The notes beneath the pieces were generated by a model, which saw nothing but the letters and a program-made list of their open reading frames with translations, had not been told where the DNA came from and did no database searches. This document shows, piece by piece, positions 9,301 through 16,673 of a DNA stretch of 36,577 nt. The position numbers and the translations under genes are program-made. Each line of letters starts with the position of its first letter. Position 1 is the stretch's first letter. The stretch comes from an uncultured Prolixibacteraceae bacterium. GTDB taxonomy: Bacteria; Bacteroidota; Bacteroidia; Bacteroidales; Prolixibacteraceae. The stretch covers positions 1-36,577 of the forward strand of contig CAILJH010000221.1 of the NCBI GenBank assembly GCA_903834475.1. The letters run 5' to 3'.

Positions 9301-9794
9301 AAGCCATTTTAAACGGGTATGATCCAAGTTTTACCAAAACGAATTACATCGATTTCATCGATCCAAAGGCAAATGGCTTAAGCTACAAATATTACGAAGG
9401 TGAATGGATGAAACTCCCTGATTTTTCAAAGTTTCCGGTCATAAAGAAAGGTACAGTTTATAAATTCGGACTCGATAAAATCATTCCAACCAAGGATGAA
9501 TATGCCCTGGTTTTTGATGGGATGATAAAAATCAAAAATGAGGGTAACTATGAATTCTTTATCCAGTCAAACGATGGAAGCCGCCTGTTCATTGACAATA
9601 AACGGATTATCGATCACGATGGTCCGCATGGCGCTGATATAGAAAAGACAGGAAAAGCAACCTTGTCGAAGGGAAATCACCCCATCCGACTTCAGTATTT
9701 TCAGGCGGGTGGTGGAATGTATCTTTTGGTACAATATTCCGGTCCGGGAATTGATAAGCAGGAGGTTCCTGCAGCGGTTTTGTTTCAGAAATAA
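6390..9794 (+). CDS. Multidomain GH78 alpha-L-rhamnosidase lipoprotein with CHB_HEX_C and PA14 domains
   Basis: At 1134 aa this enzyme is longer than a typical GH78 (about 900 aa). It has a lipoprotein signal with lipobox L-N-S-C (Cys18). An Ig-like domain ('NPVGMEVLKPRLSWQI', about 35-135) is followed by the rhamnosidase N-terminal and core beta-domains (about 150-460; 'RHARAYISGLGYYELYING'). The (alpha/alpha)6 barrel (about 470-800) holds the general-acid motif 'DCPHRERRGYTGDGQ' (494-508, E499) and the proposed base E763 in 'STIWETF'. A C-terminal sandwich ends near 890. Two additions follow: a chitobiase C-terminal-type domain (about 917-985, 'YYTTDNSEPDSTSALY') and a PA14 domain (about 995-1134, 'FFIQSNDGSRLFIDN'), both plausible carbohydrate-binding parts. 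It should release terminal alpha-L-rhamnose outside the cytoplasm. The downstream gene starts 12 nt later. Confidence 0.93.
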   Translation: MKIRLILFCLIILVLNSCSTVKVEPAVSELRCEYLANPVGMEVLKPRLSWQIKKEVRGAKQTAYRISVATTDDLLQNDSPDLWDSGKIDSDQSIQVVYNGKPLKSGMKVSWKVKIWDEDKIESAWSPFSHWEMGLLEKADWHSKWIGAPAAIESKEYQLAAPLFRKEISISKNIRHARAYISGLGYYELYINGAKIGDHVLSPNQTNYDRRKLEKWSESRIGNMNSTVLYETFDITSALKSGGNAFGVILGNGWYIQADRPDDTMLWYDTPRLIAQFEIEYEDGSKDVLVSDESWKSALSPIRYNGLHSGEIYDARLEQKGWNEARFDDSKWVQAVSVRPPTGILKAQISPPDRVTQIIKPLSISPRGEGVYRFDLGRLFSGWARLKISGAKGTVIKLKFIEEFGPTYGQTDTYILKGEGTEIWEPRFTWHAFRYVDVIGSPTALNLENIEGLVVNTDIQRAGSFECSNQLLNKILKNYQWTQLGNVHGGVPSDCPHRERRGYTGDGQISANAAIDNFDMSQFYTKWLGDISDAQNHQTGYVPNTTPYQDGGGGTAWGAAYVIIPWYMYQYYGDIRILQNHHSGMKHWIDYMKNSLNKDGILANQGLGEWVPPDIVDLPEDFVNSCYYYHCCQLMIEISGVLENTSDQQYFKDLAEKAKSDINRVYFNASNSSYSIGRQGANIYPLGFGVAEDQNVKAVFENLVKNVTGPNKAHFDTGILGTPLLLEVLTEMDRPDLAYTLMNQRDFPGFGFMIEKGASTIWETFQGDVSHSHPMFGSVCAWFYQHLGGISPDPVHPGFKHSIIKPTPLSSLTYANTSYQSMYGEVKTQWKFVGENYFLDVKIPANTTATVYVLAKNEENVTESGKSISKDEQVRFLKMDGKYAVYEVESGDYQFASEGSRKLLRNTILTNPIIHPADTLALLHDSVNVSITSDVVEAHIYYTTDNSEPDSTSALYKAPFNITKPTVIKAKAILNGYDPSFTKTNYIDFIDPKANGLSYKYYEGEWMKLPDFSKFPVIKKGTVYKFGLDKIIPTKDEYALVFDGMIKIKNEGNYEFFIQSNDGSRLFIDNKRIIDHDGPHGADIEKTGKATLSKGNHPIRLQYFQAGGGMYLLVQYSGPGIDKQEVPAAVLFQK

Positions 9795-9806
9795 CCAATC
9801 TAAAAT

Positions 9807-11126
9807 ATGCGTAGTATTCTGATATTTAATATTTTGCTTCTGATAACGTTCAACGTTTTTTCGCAGACTTATTGGAAAATCAAGAATGAACATGAGGATG
9901 AAATATTACTAACCATTGATTTGAATAAGGAGAAACAGACGTTTGAAGCCTATACCCGGAAAGAAGCATTAAAAGATATTGCAGGTTCGTTTACTTATAC
10001 TTTAGCCAAAGCTGCCGGAAAATTAAAACATCCCGAAATTGTTTTCATTGAGGGCAAAACTCAATCAATAAAAGACAGTCTTCACTTAACCGGAACTTTT
10101 ACCTATTTCGACAAGCAATATCCATTCTCTGCGGCAATTTCAGGAAATAGTTTCAAAGGTAGATTTATCGACCGTGACAAGCATCGGCCATTGACTGGTG
10201 TGAAAATGCCAAATAGCAAGCCAATAAAGGATTATCAGTACATCATTAATACTGCTTTTTCGCTGACAGAAAGGAATATACTGAATAAATCGTGGTTGAA
10301 ATCGTCTGAATGGATTGATTTCAGGAAGAAAATTGATGAACTGAAACCGAAAATAGCCGACGATTACGAGTTGGCAGCATCGTTTGTCTGGTTGGGGAAA
10401 AAGTTGCCTTTCACATCATACGAAATCAGTAAAACCAGACCTTCAGGCCAGATTTCCTTCAGAAAGAATGCTGCGGCATATAAAGAATTAAAGCCAAATA
10501 CTGCATTGGTTGATGTGAATTCACTTCCTTCAACGAAGATAGAAATAGACAGTATCGCAGTCATTATTGCAAAAAAAGGCTATTCGAATCTGATCATTGA
10601 CCTGCGGGGAAGAAGAAGTATAACTCCTAAAGCAGCAAATGAATGGCTCAATTACCTTTCGAATAAACCTTTCGTAGCCGGAGTATTCCTGACTCGAAAA
10701 TGGTTCGATACCAATGTTCTCCTTCCAAAACCTCAGGAATATCTGAAAGTGTTCAATTGCTTTACGGATGGAAGTTTGAAGGATGGAGAGCTTTGCAAGG
10801 AATCCGGTCGTGTATTGAATTGCGTTCCCCGGACGAAAACGTTCAAAGGCAAGGTTTTCGTTTTGACCGATTCGAAAACATCGAAAACATCCGAGGTGCT
10901 TGCTGATGTCCTTCAGAAAGAAAAGATTGCCATTTTGGTTGGTCAAAAGACTTCTGGAGCATCGATTCTTATTGAAAATTTGAAAATTAATGATGAATAC
11001 GACCTTGTTTTGCCGGTTGCTGATTTTTATAACTCAGAAGGCAAAAACCTGAATAAAGATGGGATCGAACCAGATAAGTTAGTTTCAGGAGAAGATGCGC
11101 TGACCTATATTCTGAAAAGTTTATAA
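9807..11126 (+). CDS. Secreted S41 (tail-specific protease)-like protein, probably catalytically inactive
   Basis: The 439-aa product has a Sec signal peptide ending near 'NVFSQ'. The N-terminal half (about 25-200) matches no family I recognise. The C-terminal half has the S41/TSPc fold signature: 'SNLIIDLRGR', 'GKVFVLTDSKTSKTSEVLADVL' (split here as 'GKVFVLTDSK' and 'TSKTSEVLADVL'), 'AILVGQKTSGAS' and a late 'GIEPDKLV', as in C-terminal processing and tricorn-type proteases. In active members a serine lies three residues before the conserved Glu and a lysine 25 residues later. Here those positions are Lys360 and Ala385, so both catalytic residues appear lost while the spacing is kept. It may bind peptides or cell-wall material without cutting. 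It is the last gene of the first block, 12 nt after the GH78. Confidence 0.7.
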   Translation: MRSILIFNILLLITFNVFSQTYWKIKNEHEDEILLTIDLNKEKQTFEAYTRKEALKDIAGSFTYTLAKAAGKLKHPEIVFIEGKTQSIKDSLHLTGTFTYFDKQYPFSAAISGNSFKGRFIDRDKHRPLTGVKMPNSKPIKDYQYIINTAFSLTERNILNKSWLKSSEWIDFRKKIDELKPKIADDYELAASFVWLGKKLPFTSYEISKTRPSGQISFRKNAAAYKELKPNTALVDVNSLPSTKIEIDSIAVIIAKKGYSNLIIDLRGRRSITPKAANEWLNYLSNKPFVAGVFLTRKWFDTNVLLPKPQEYLKVFNCFTDGSLKDGELCKESGRVLNCVPRTKTFKGKVFVLTDSKTSKTSEVLADVLQKEKIAILVGQKTSGASILIENLKINDEYDLVLPVADFYNSEGKNLNKDGIEPDKLVSGEDALTYILKSL

Positions 11127-11199
11127 CTATCGGAGTAAATCTACGCAGATATAATCAGTATGGGTTAATATTTGATTTTAGTTAATGGACAGTAAATCT

Positions 11200-11207
11200 T
11201 ATTTTTG
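11200..11207 (+). promoter_or_regulatory. Candidate -7 box upstream of lacI
   Basis: The octamer TATTTTTG matches the Bacteroidota -7 consensus TAnnTTTG exactly. It lies 88 nt before the lacI ATG in a 169-bp AT-rich gap. The nearest upstream TTTG (11171-11174) is about 25 nt away, somewhat far for the -33 element, so this remains a candidate. Confidence 0.4.
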
Positions 11208-11227
11208 AGCTCAGTTGTATTTCAGCC

Positions 11228-11251
11228 GATATTCTATTTCTATGGAATATC
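11228..11251. promoter_or_regulatory. Inverted repeat in the lacI leader, possible operator
   Basis: Perfect 7-bp arms GATATTC (11228-11234) and GAATATC (11245-11251) are separated by 10 nt. They lie between the candidate -7 box and the lacI start, where a repressor could block transcription. The site lacks the central CG of the palindrome at 12341, so it would be a different site or a leader hairpin. Confidence 0.3.
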
Positions 11252-11295
11252 TACAGACATTTCGAATGTTTGATTGGTAACCTGTTCGTCTAAAT

Positions 11296-12324
11296 ATGAA
11301 AAAAGCCTCGCTTAGCGACATTGCATTACGATTGGGAGTGTCTAAAACCCTGGTATCTTTTGTTCTCAATGGTAAAGCAAAAGAATATCGGATCAGCGAT
11401 GACATTTGCCAACGCGTGATGGATGTAGCCAAAGAGCTGAATTACACGCCAAACCGGATTGCCCAGGGTTTACGAACAGGGCATACAAAAACTATCGGAC
11501 TCATCATTGCCGATATTGCCAATCCGTTTTTCGGAAAACTGGGTCGAGAAATTGAACAGGAGGCTGCCCGGTACGGATACAATATCATTTTCTGCAGTTC
11601 AGATGAAAATCCGGAAAAATCTGCACAACAGATTGCTATGCTTCAGCAAAGTCAGGTCGACGGATTCATTATATCTCCGCCAATTAACAGCGAAGACCAA
11701 ATACGGACCCTTGCCAAAGGACAAATTCCTTTTGTACTGATTGACCGTTTCTTTCCAGAAATAGATTGCAATCATATTGTGGTCGATAACTTTGATGCAG
11801 CTTATACAGCCACAAAACACCTGCTCTCATTGGGTCGGCGAAGGATTGCCAATATTACACTGAATCTGGATCTGGCCAACATGAAAGACAGGACCGACGG
11901 TTACAAGCAGGCTTTACGCGATGCTTCAATTGAAGTGGATGAGAACCTGGTAAAGGTTTTACCTTTCTCTCATGAAAATAAAGATGTTGCCCTGGCTATT
12001 AACGAGCTGCTTGGAAAAAAGGATGACCTTAAAGCTGATGCAATTTTGTTTTCAACCAGTAAAATCGGAATAATGGCGATCGAATGTATATCCTCTTTGG
12101 GCCTGAAAATACCTGATGATATAGCTGTGGTAAGTTTTGACAACACCGATGCCTATAAAATTTGTGTTAGTCCTGTAACTGTTATTGGTCAGCCGCTCAA
12201 GGAAATTGGAAAAACTGCGATGCAGATCCTGCTGAATGAAATTAAACATCCGGGAGTTAAGGTTAAAACTCAAAAGGTTACCCTTAAAACCGAATTTATT
12301 GTGAGGAAATCTTGTGGATCTTAA
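11296..12324 (+). CDS. LacI-family transcriptional regulator
   Basis: The 342-aa protein has the standard LacI layout. The DNA-binding domain covers about residues 5-60 ('LSDIALRLGVSKTLVSFVLN' helix-turn-helix, then the hinge-helix region 'YTPNRIAQGLR'). The sugar-binding domain runs from about 62 ('TIGLIIADIANPFFGKL') to the end ('DDIAVVSFDNTDAYKI', 'TVIGQPLKEIG'). The effector should be a sugar or sugar phosphate produced by the regulon. It heads the ROK kinase, SIS isomerase, GH38 and MFS cluster, so a mannose-related ligand is likely by context. A perfect palindrome with central CG lies 17 nt after its stop codon and before the kinase gene, consistent with local control. The start ATG is well placed for the helix-turn-helix. 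Confidence 0.95.
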   Translation: MKKASLSDIALRLGVSKTLVSFVLNGKAKEYRISDDICQRVMDVAKELNYTPNRIAQGLRTGHTKTIGLIIADIANPFFGKLGREIEQEAARYGYNIIFCSSDENPEKSAQQIAMLQQSQVDGFIISPPINSEDQIRTLAKGQIPFVLIDRFFPEIDCNHIVVDNFDAAYTATKHLLSLGRRRIANITLNLDLANMKDRTDGYKQALRDASIEVDENLVKVLPFSHENKDVALAINELLGKKDDLKADAILFSTSKIGIMAIECISSLGLKIPDDIAVVSFDNTDAYKICVSPVTVIGQPLKEIGKTAMQILLNEIKHPGVKVKTQKVTLKTEFIVRKSCGS

Positions 12325-12340
12325 ATTTTTCATATTTTCG
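12313..12340 (+). promoter_or_regulatory. Candidate promoter of the ROK-SIS-GH38-MFS cluster
   Basis: A TTG (12313-12315) is followed after 17 nt by TATTTTCG (12333-12340), seven of eight bases matching the TAnnTTTG -7 box. The CG palindrome starts at the very next base, so a bound repressor would cover the expected start site. The -33 element overlaps the end of lacI. Confidence 0.4.
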
Positions 12341-12354
12341 CTAAATCGATTTAG
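12341..12354. promoter_or_regulatory. Perfect 14-bp palindrome, probable LacI-family operator
   Basis: CTAAATCGATTTAG is a perfect 14-bp palindrome centred on CG, the typical symmetry of LacI/GalR-family operators. It lies in the 49-bp gap between lacI and the ROK kinase gene, 19 nt before the kinase start and directly after a candidate -7 box. I found no second perfect copy in the other intergenic gaps of this window. Confidence 0.6.
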
Positions 12355-12373
12355 TAAAAAATAAAATGTTTAT

Positions 12374-13360
12374 ATGTCTGAAAAAAAAATATTAGGTGAA
12401 ATCTATTTAGGTCTGGATATCGGCGGAACCAAATGTGCTGTTGTAGTAGGAGATGCTTCTTTTTCTATCCTGAAAAAAATTGCATTTGATACCCGGACCG
12501 AGCGAGGTTATCAGTCTATTCTGGATGAATTTAAAGTTCATATTCATACCTTATTGGATGAATTTTCAGCTTACCAGTTGAAACGAATTGGCATTAGTTG
12601 CGGTGGTCCGCTGGATTCAAAAAAAGGCATGATTTATTCACCGCCGAATTTATCCGGATGGGATAATGTGCCAATAACTAAAATTTTCAGTGATGAATTT
12701 GGAGTTGAAACCGCCATTCAGAATGATGCCAATGCATGTGCTTTAGCCGAATGGCTGATGGGTGCCGGAAAAGGAACATCAAATATGATTTTCCTGACTT
12801 TCGGAACCGGAATGGGTTCGGGACTGATTTTAAACGGAAAATTGTATGCCGGAACCAATGACCTTGGAGGAGAAGTTGGTCATATCAGGTTGGCTCCTGA
12901 TGGTCCGGTTGGTTTTGGAAAAGCCGGTTCATTCGAGGGATTTTGCAGTGGCGGCGGAATTGCCCAGCTGGCAAAAAAAATGGTAGCTGAAAAACTGAAT
13001 GCGGATAAACCGGTTGATTTCTGTCCGTCGTTGGATTTGGTCAGTGAAATCGATGCAAAAATGGTTTTTCTGGCTGCTCAGACCGGCGATCCGGTTGCCA
13101 ATGAAATTATTGGAATATCTGCAAATTACCTCGGTCAGGGACTTTCTATCCTGATTGATGTTTTGAATCCGGAATGTATTGTCATCGGAAGTATCTATGC
13201 GCGCAACGAAATGCTTTTTCAGCCGTTAATTGAAAAAGTTCTGCAACGGGAAGCCATTCCTTCGGCGCTGGAAGTTTGCCGGATAAAACCTGCAGAACTG
13301 GGCGAATCGATTGGCGATTTTGCTGCTTTATGCGTAGCCATTTATGAGGATAAATTTTAA
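12374..13360 (+). CDS. ROK-family sugar kinase without the zinc-binding cysteines
   Basis: ROK proteins phosphorylate hexoses such as glucose, mannose, fructose or N-acetylmannosamine at the expense of ATP in the cytoplasm. The 328-aa product has the ATP-binding motif 'LGLDIGGTKCAVVV' (about 13-26), 'GISCGGPLD', the catalytic-region 'QNDANACALAEW', the phosphate-binding 'FLTFGTGMGSG' and 'LGGEVGHIRL' with His170. The usual CxCGxxGC zinc motif is replaced: the three cysteine positions are V179, F181 and S186 within 'GPVGFGKAGSFEGFCSG'. I recall other ROK proteins with the same replacement, so this may mark a subfamily rather than decay. With the adjacent SIS isomerase and three mannosidases in the window, mannokinase is the favoured inference. 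There is no helix-turn-helix, so it is not a ROK repressor. Confidence 0.9.
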   Translation: MSEKKILGEIYLGLDIGGTKCAVVVGDASFSILKKIAFDTRTERGYQSILDEFKVHIHTLLDEFSAYQLKRIGISCGGPLDSKKGMIYSPPNLSGWDNVPITKIFSDEFGVETAIQNDANACALAEWLMGAGKGTSNMIFLTFGTGMGSGLILNGKLYAGTNDLGGEVGHIRLAPDGPVGFGKAGSFEGFCSGGGIAQLAKKMVAEKLNADKPVDFCPSLDLVSEIDAKMVFLAAQTGDPVANEIIGISANYLGQGLSILIDVLNPECIVIGSIYARNEMLFQPLIEKVLQREAIPSALEVCRIKPAELGESIGDFAALCVAIYEDKF

Positions 13361-13371
13361 ATCATTGAAAA

Positions 13372-14022
13372 GTGGAAAACAACTTTTTTATCGACGAATT
13401 AATTGAACGATACCCGCAGTTATTGGCGGTGAAAAATGAAATACAAAAAGCTGGCGATTGCCTGATTGAATGTTATACACAAGAAAAAAAAGTCCTGGTT
13501 TGCGGTAATGGCGGAAGTTGTTCCGATTCGGATCACATTGTAGGCGAATTAATGAAAGGATTTGAACATATGCGGCCAATACCACAATCGCTGAAAAATC
13601 AATTGGCTGGAATAGACGAAGAACGCGGAAAATACCTGGCCGCAAAACTTCAGCATGGTTTGCCTGCCATTTCCCTGACTGCCCACAGCGGACTGATAAC
13701 TGCCGTGGCCAATGATACAGATGCCAACCTGATTTTTGCTCAACAGGTTGTTGGTTACGGAACACCGAGAGATGTGTTAATTGCTATCAGCAGCTCCGGA
13801 AATTCGCAGAATGTGATTGATGCAATTATTACCGCAAAGGCAAAAGGATTGACAGTAATTGGTTTGACCGGTGAAACCGGCGGAAAAATGAAACCGTTTT
13901 GCGACATCCTGATTAATGTTCCCGGAAAGCGTACAGCAATCGTTCAGGAATTGCATTTACCGGTTTACCATTTGCTCTGCGTCATGGTCGAGAATCATTT
14001 TTTTGGAAATTACCGCTTTTAA
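13372..14022 (+). CDS. GmhA-like SIS-domain sugar-phosphate isomerase
   Basis: This 216-aa SIS protein starts at GTG, 11 nt after the kinase gene. 'VLVCGNGGSCSDSDHIVGEL' and 'VLIAISSSGNSQNVIDAI' are the two SIS sugar-phosphate-binding segments. It resembles GmhA (sedoheptulose-7-phosphate isomerase) and keeps all four residues that bind zinc there: His55 and Glu59 (H-x3-E), Gln192 and His200 (Q-x7-H in 'QELHLPVYH'). GmhA converts a ketose phosphate to a manno-configured aldose phosphate. In a mannosidase locus, beside a sugar kinase, the six-carbon equivalent, mannose 6-phosphate to fructose 6-phosphate, is an attractive inference. A true heptose role is the alternative. An insert around residues 65-90 makes it longer than classical GmhA. 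Confidence 0.88.
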   Translation: MENNFFIDELIERYPQLLAVKNEIQKAGDCLIECYTQEKKVLVCGNGGSCSDSDHIVGELMKGFEHMRPIPQSLKNQLAGIDEERGKYLAAKLQHGLPAISLTAHSGLITAVANDTDANLIFAQQVVGYGTPRDVLIAISSSGNSQNVIDAIITAKAKGLTVIGLTGETGGKMKPFCDILINVPGKRTAIVQELHLPVYHLLCVMVENHFFGNYRF

Positions 14023-14055
14023 TCCCGCTAAAACTTCTAAACATCTAAACCTATC

Positions 14056-16623
14056 ATGAAAAATAAGACTTCAAAGGAAAAGAATCCGATTTCCCGCAGA
14101 ACCTTTATCAACCGGACTGCAGCAGGAACAGCTTTTATCGCACTTGGTCCGGTAACCAAACTTTTTGCAGATGATTTGCAACAAGTAATTCCCTGGCCCG
14201 AATATGCTTCCGGATTTACTGTTCATATGGTCGGACACGGTCACATCGATCCGGTTTGGTTATGGCCATGGTCGGAGGGAGTTGCAGTTGTTTACAGCAC
14301 ATTCCGTTCGGCATTGGATCGTATGAACGAAACCCCTGACTTTAAATTCACCACAAGCTCTGCTCAGTTTTACCAGTGGGTGTCTGAAAACGATCCAGAG
14401 ATGATGAAACAAATCCGCAAACGCGTTGATGAAGGTCGCTGGAGTATCGTTGGAGGCTGGTGGGTTGAACCCGATGTAAATATTCCCAGCGGCGAAGCTA
14501 TGGTCAGGCAGGGATTGTACGGTCAGCATACACTGCAGCGTATCCTCGGTCATCGTGCGACCACTGCTTTTAATCCTGATTCGTTTGGTCATACCAGTAC
14601 TTTGCCTCAAATCATCAAATTGCAGGGGATGGACAATTATGTGTTTATGCGCCCCGGACCGCACGAAAAGACACTTCCGGCAGATTTATTCTGGTGGGAA
14701 GGTGTAGATGGAACACGCGTCTTAACTTACCGTATTCCATTCAGTTATGGCGATGGAGGAACAGTCCGTAATCGGCTGATTCAGACACTCGAACGGTTTA
14801 AAAATCAACCCATGAAGAGCTACATCCAGTATTTTGGTGCCGGTGATCATGGTGGTGGTCCAACGAAAGAAAATATCCGTTCGATCAAAGAGATTCAGGG
14901 AGAAAAAGATGCTCCAAAACTACTTTTCAGTACGCATGATCGATATTTCAAAGAGATTCGGGAAGATAAAAACATAAAACTTTCCGTGGTGAAAGATGAT
15001 CTTCAGCACCATGCCAGAGGTTGTTATACGGCTGAATCTGCCATCAAAAAAGGCAATCGCCAATCGGAGGCTGCACTGGTTACTGCGGAAAAAATAGCCG
15101 CCATCGGCCGAATTTCCTGGGGTGCCAATTATCCAAAAAAGGAATTAACCACAGCCTGGCAACGGGTTCTTTTCCTTCAGTTTCACGATAGTCTGGCCGG
15201 AAGTTCTTTGTTTGATCATTCCCAGACTGCTGCTGAAGGCTATGGATATGCGCTCGACATTGCTAATCAAACTTCAGTAATGGCACTTCAGAAACTCGAG
15301 CTTCAAATACCTACGGAAGATCCGGATTCGCAATACCTGGTGGTTTTCAATCCACATGCCTGGGAAGTGAAGACCAGCCTGGAATATGATTTAAACTGGG
15401 GAACCCAGCACAAAGGTTCGCAGGTTGACGATGAAAAGGGAAATCCACTGCTGCATCAATGGACTGCTGGTTCGAGTGAGGCAGGCAGCCGAAAAAAACT
15501 GATCGTACAGACGACTGTTCCACCAATGGGATACCGTCAGATCCGCCTGCACGACGGCGAACAGCTTCTGCCAAAGACTGCTGCAACTGCTGAAGGCAAT
15601 AAACTTGAGAATGAATTTCTTCGGGTACAAATTTCGGGTTATGGTGCCTTGGGAATTTTCGATAAGGAAACCGGGAAGGAAATCTTTTCAGGAGGTAAAA
15701 GTGGTTGCAGGGCGGTGGTCATAAACGACAACAGCGATACTTGGAGCCACGATATTGTGACCTTCGCTGATGAGATCGGATCGTTTGGAAATGCAACATT
15801 TAAAGTTCTTGAAAATGGTCCGCTTAGGGCAACTATCCGGGTGAAAACGACCTATGGTGCTTCCATTCTGACCATTGACTGGACACTTTATGCCGGTTCA
15901 AGGAATCTGGAAGCCAAAGTCAAACTGGATTGGCACGAACAGCTAAAAATGCTGAAATTTTCATTTCCGGTTGATGTTGAATCACCAGTTTCAACTTATG
16001 AAACTCCATACGGGCATATTGTCAGAGAGACCAATGGGGAAGAAAATCCGGGTCAGCGGTGGATTGATGTGACGGGGAAAAGCAAAGGAAATTCGTATGG
16101 ACTAACTGTGATCAACGACGCAAAATACGGCTACAATGTGCTGGATAATGACATGCGGATTTCAATTGTCCGTTCGGCTCCGTTTGCCCATCATAATCCA
16201 AAGGTGCTGGATATGAATGCAGAACATTACTGGATGGACCAGGGAATTCAAACTTTCCGGATGGTACTGGTTCCTCATCAGGATTCGTGGGAAAAGAATA
16301 ATATTCCAAGGATGACAGAGGAATTCATTGCACCTGCAGCAACAATTTATCAGGGAATCCATGGCGGATCGATTCCAAAATCAGGTTCTTTCCTTTCGGT
16401 TGATGTTCAAAATATTGATTTAAACTCCGTTAAACAGTCGGAAGAAGGAGAAGATCTGGTCATTCGTTGTGTCGAAACTTCAGGATTACAAACAAATGCC
16501 TCCATCGATTTACAGTTTAATAAACACCAATGGAAAGGCAGTTTCCGGCCATTCGAAATCAAAAGCCTTCGGGTAAATAAGAAATCAGGAGCAATAAAAG
16601 AAGTTAATCTTCTGGAAGAGTAA
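14056..16623 (+). CDS. GH38 alpha-mannosidase with Tat signal
   Basis: GH38 enzymes are zinc-dependent retaining alpha-mannosidases. The 855-aa product starts with a twin-arginine signal ('SRRTFINR', then a hydrophobic stretch and 'LFADD'), so it is probably exported folded with its metal. The catalytic domain opens with 'GHGHIDPVWLWPW', giving zinc-ligand candidates His61 or His63 and Asp65. 'FNPDSFGHTSTLPQ' contains the expected nucleophile and zinc ligand Asp175, and 'LQFHDSLAGSS' supplies His377. Middle and C-terminal beta-domains follow (from about residue 420), ending in 'WKGSFRPFEIKSLRV'. Length and motifs agree with bacterial GH38. It probably acts on mannose-containing oligosaccharides in the periplasm, complementing the two GH92 enzymes. 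It follows the SIS gene by 33 nt and precedes the permease gene by 50 nt. Confidence 0.95.
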   Translation: MKNKTSKEKNPISRRTFINRTAAGTAFIALGPVTKLFADDLQQVIPWPEYASGFTVHMVGHGHIDPVWLWPWSEGVAVVYSTFRSALDRMNETPDFKFTTSSAQFYQWVSENDPEMMKQIRKRVDEGRWSIVGGWWVEPDVNIPSGEAMVRQGLYGQHTLQRILGHRATTAFNPDSFGHTSTLPQIIKLQGMDNYVFMRPGPHEKTLPADLFWWEGVDGTRVLTYRIPFSYGDGGTVRNRLIQTLERFKNQPMKSYIQYFGAGDHGGGPTKENIRSIKEIQGEKDAPKLLFSTHDRYFKEIREDKNIKLSVVKDDLQHHARGCYTAESAIKKGNRQSEAALVTAEKIAAIGRISWGANYPKKELTTAWQRVLFLQFHDSLAGSSLFDHSQTAAEGYGYALDIANQTSVMALQKLELQIPTEDPDSQYLVVFNPHAWEVKTSLEYDLNWGTQHKGSQVDDEKGNPLLHQWTAGSSEAGSRKKLIVQTTVPPMGYRQIRLHDGEQLLPKTAATAEGNKLENEFLRVQISGYGALGIFDKETGKEIFSGGKSGCRAVVINDNSDTWSHDIVTFADEIGSFGNATFKVLENGPLRATIRVKTTYGASILTIDWTLYAGSRNLEAKVKLDWHEQLKMLKFSFPVDVESPVSTYETPYGHIVRETNGEENPGQRWIDVTGKSKGNSYGLTVINDAKYGYNVLDNDMRISIVRSAPFAHHNPKVLDMNAEHYWMDQGIQTFRMVLVPHQDSWEKNNIPRMTEEFIAPAATIYQGIHGGSIPKSGSFLSVDVQNIDLNSVKQSEEGEDLVIRCVETSGLQTNASIDLQFNKHQWKGSFRPFEIKSLRVNKKSGAIKEVNLLEE

Positions 16624-16673
16624 ATTTTCAATGTATTAAAATTCAATTAATTAAATAACTAAAAACTAAACTT

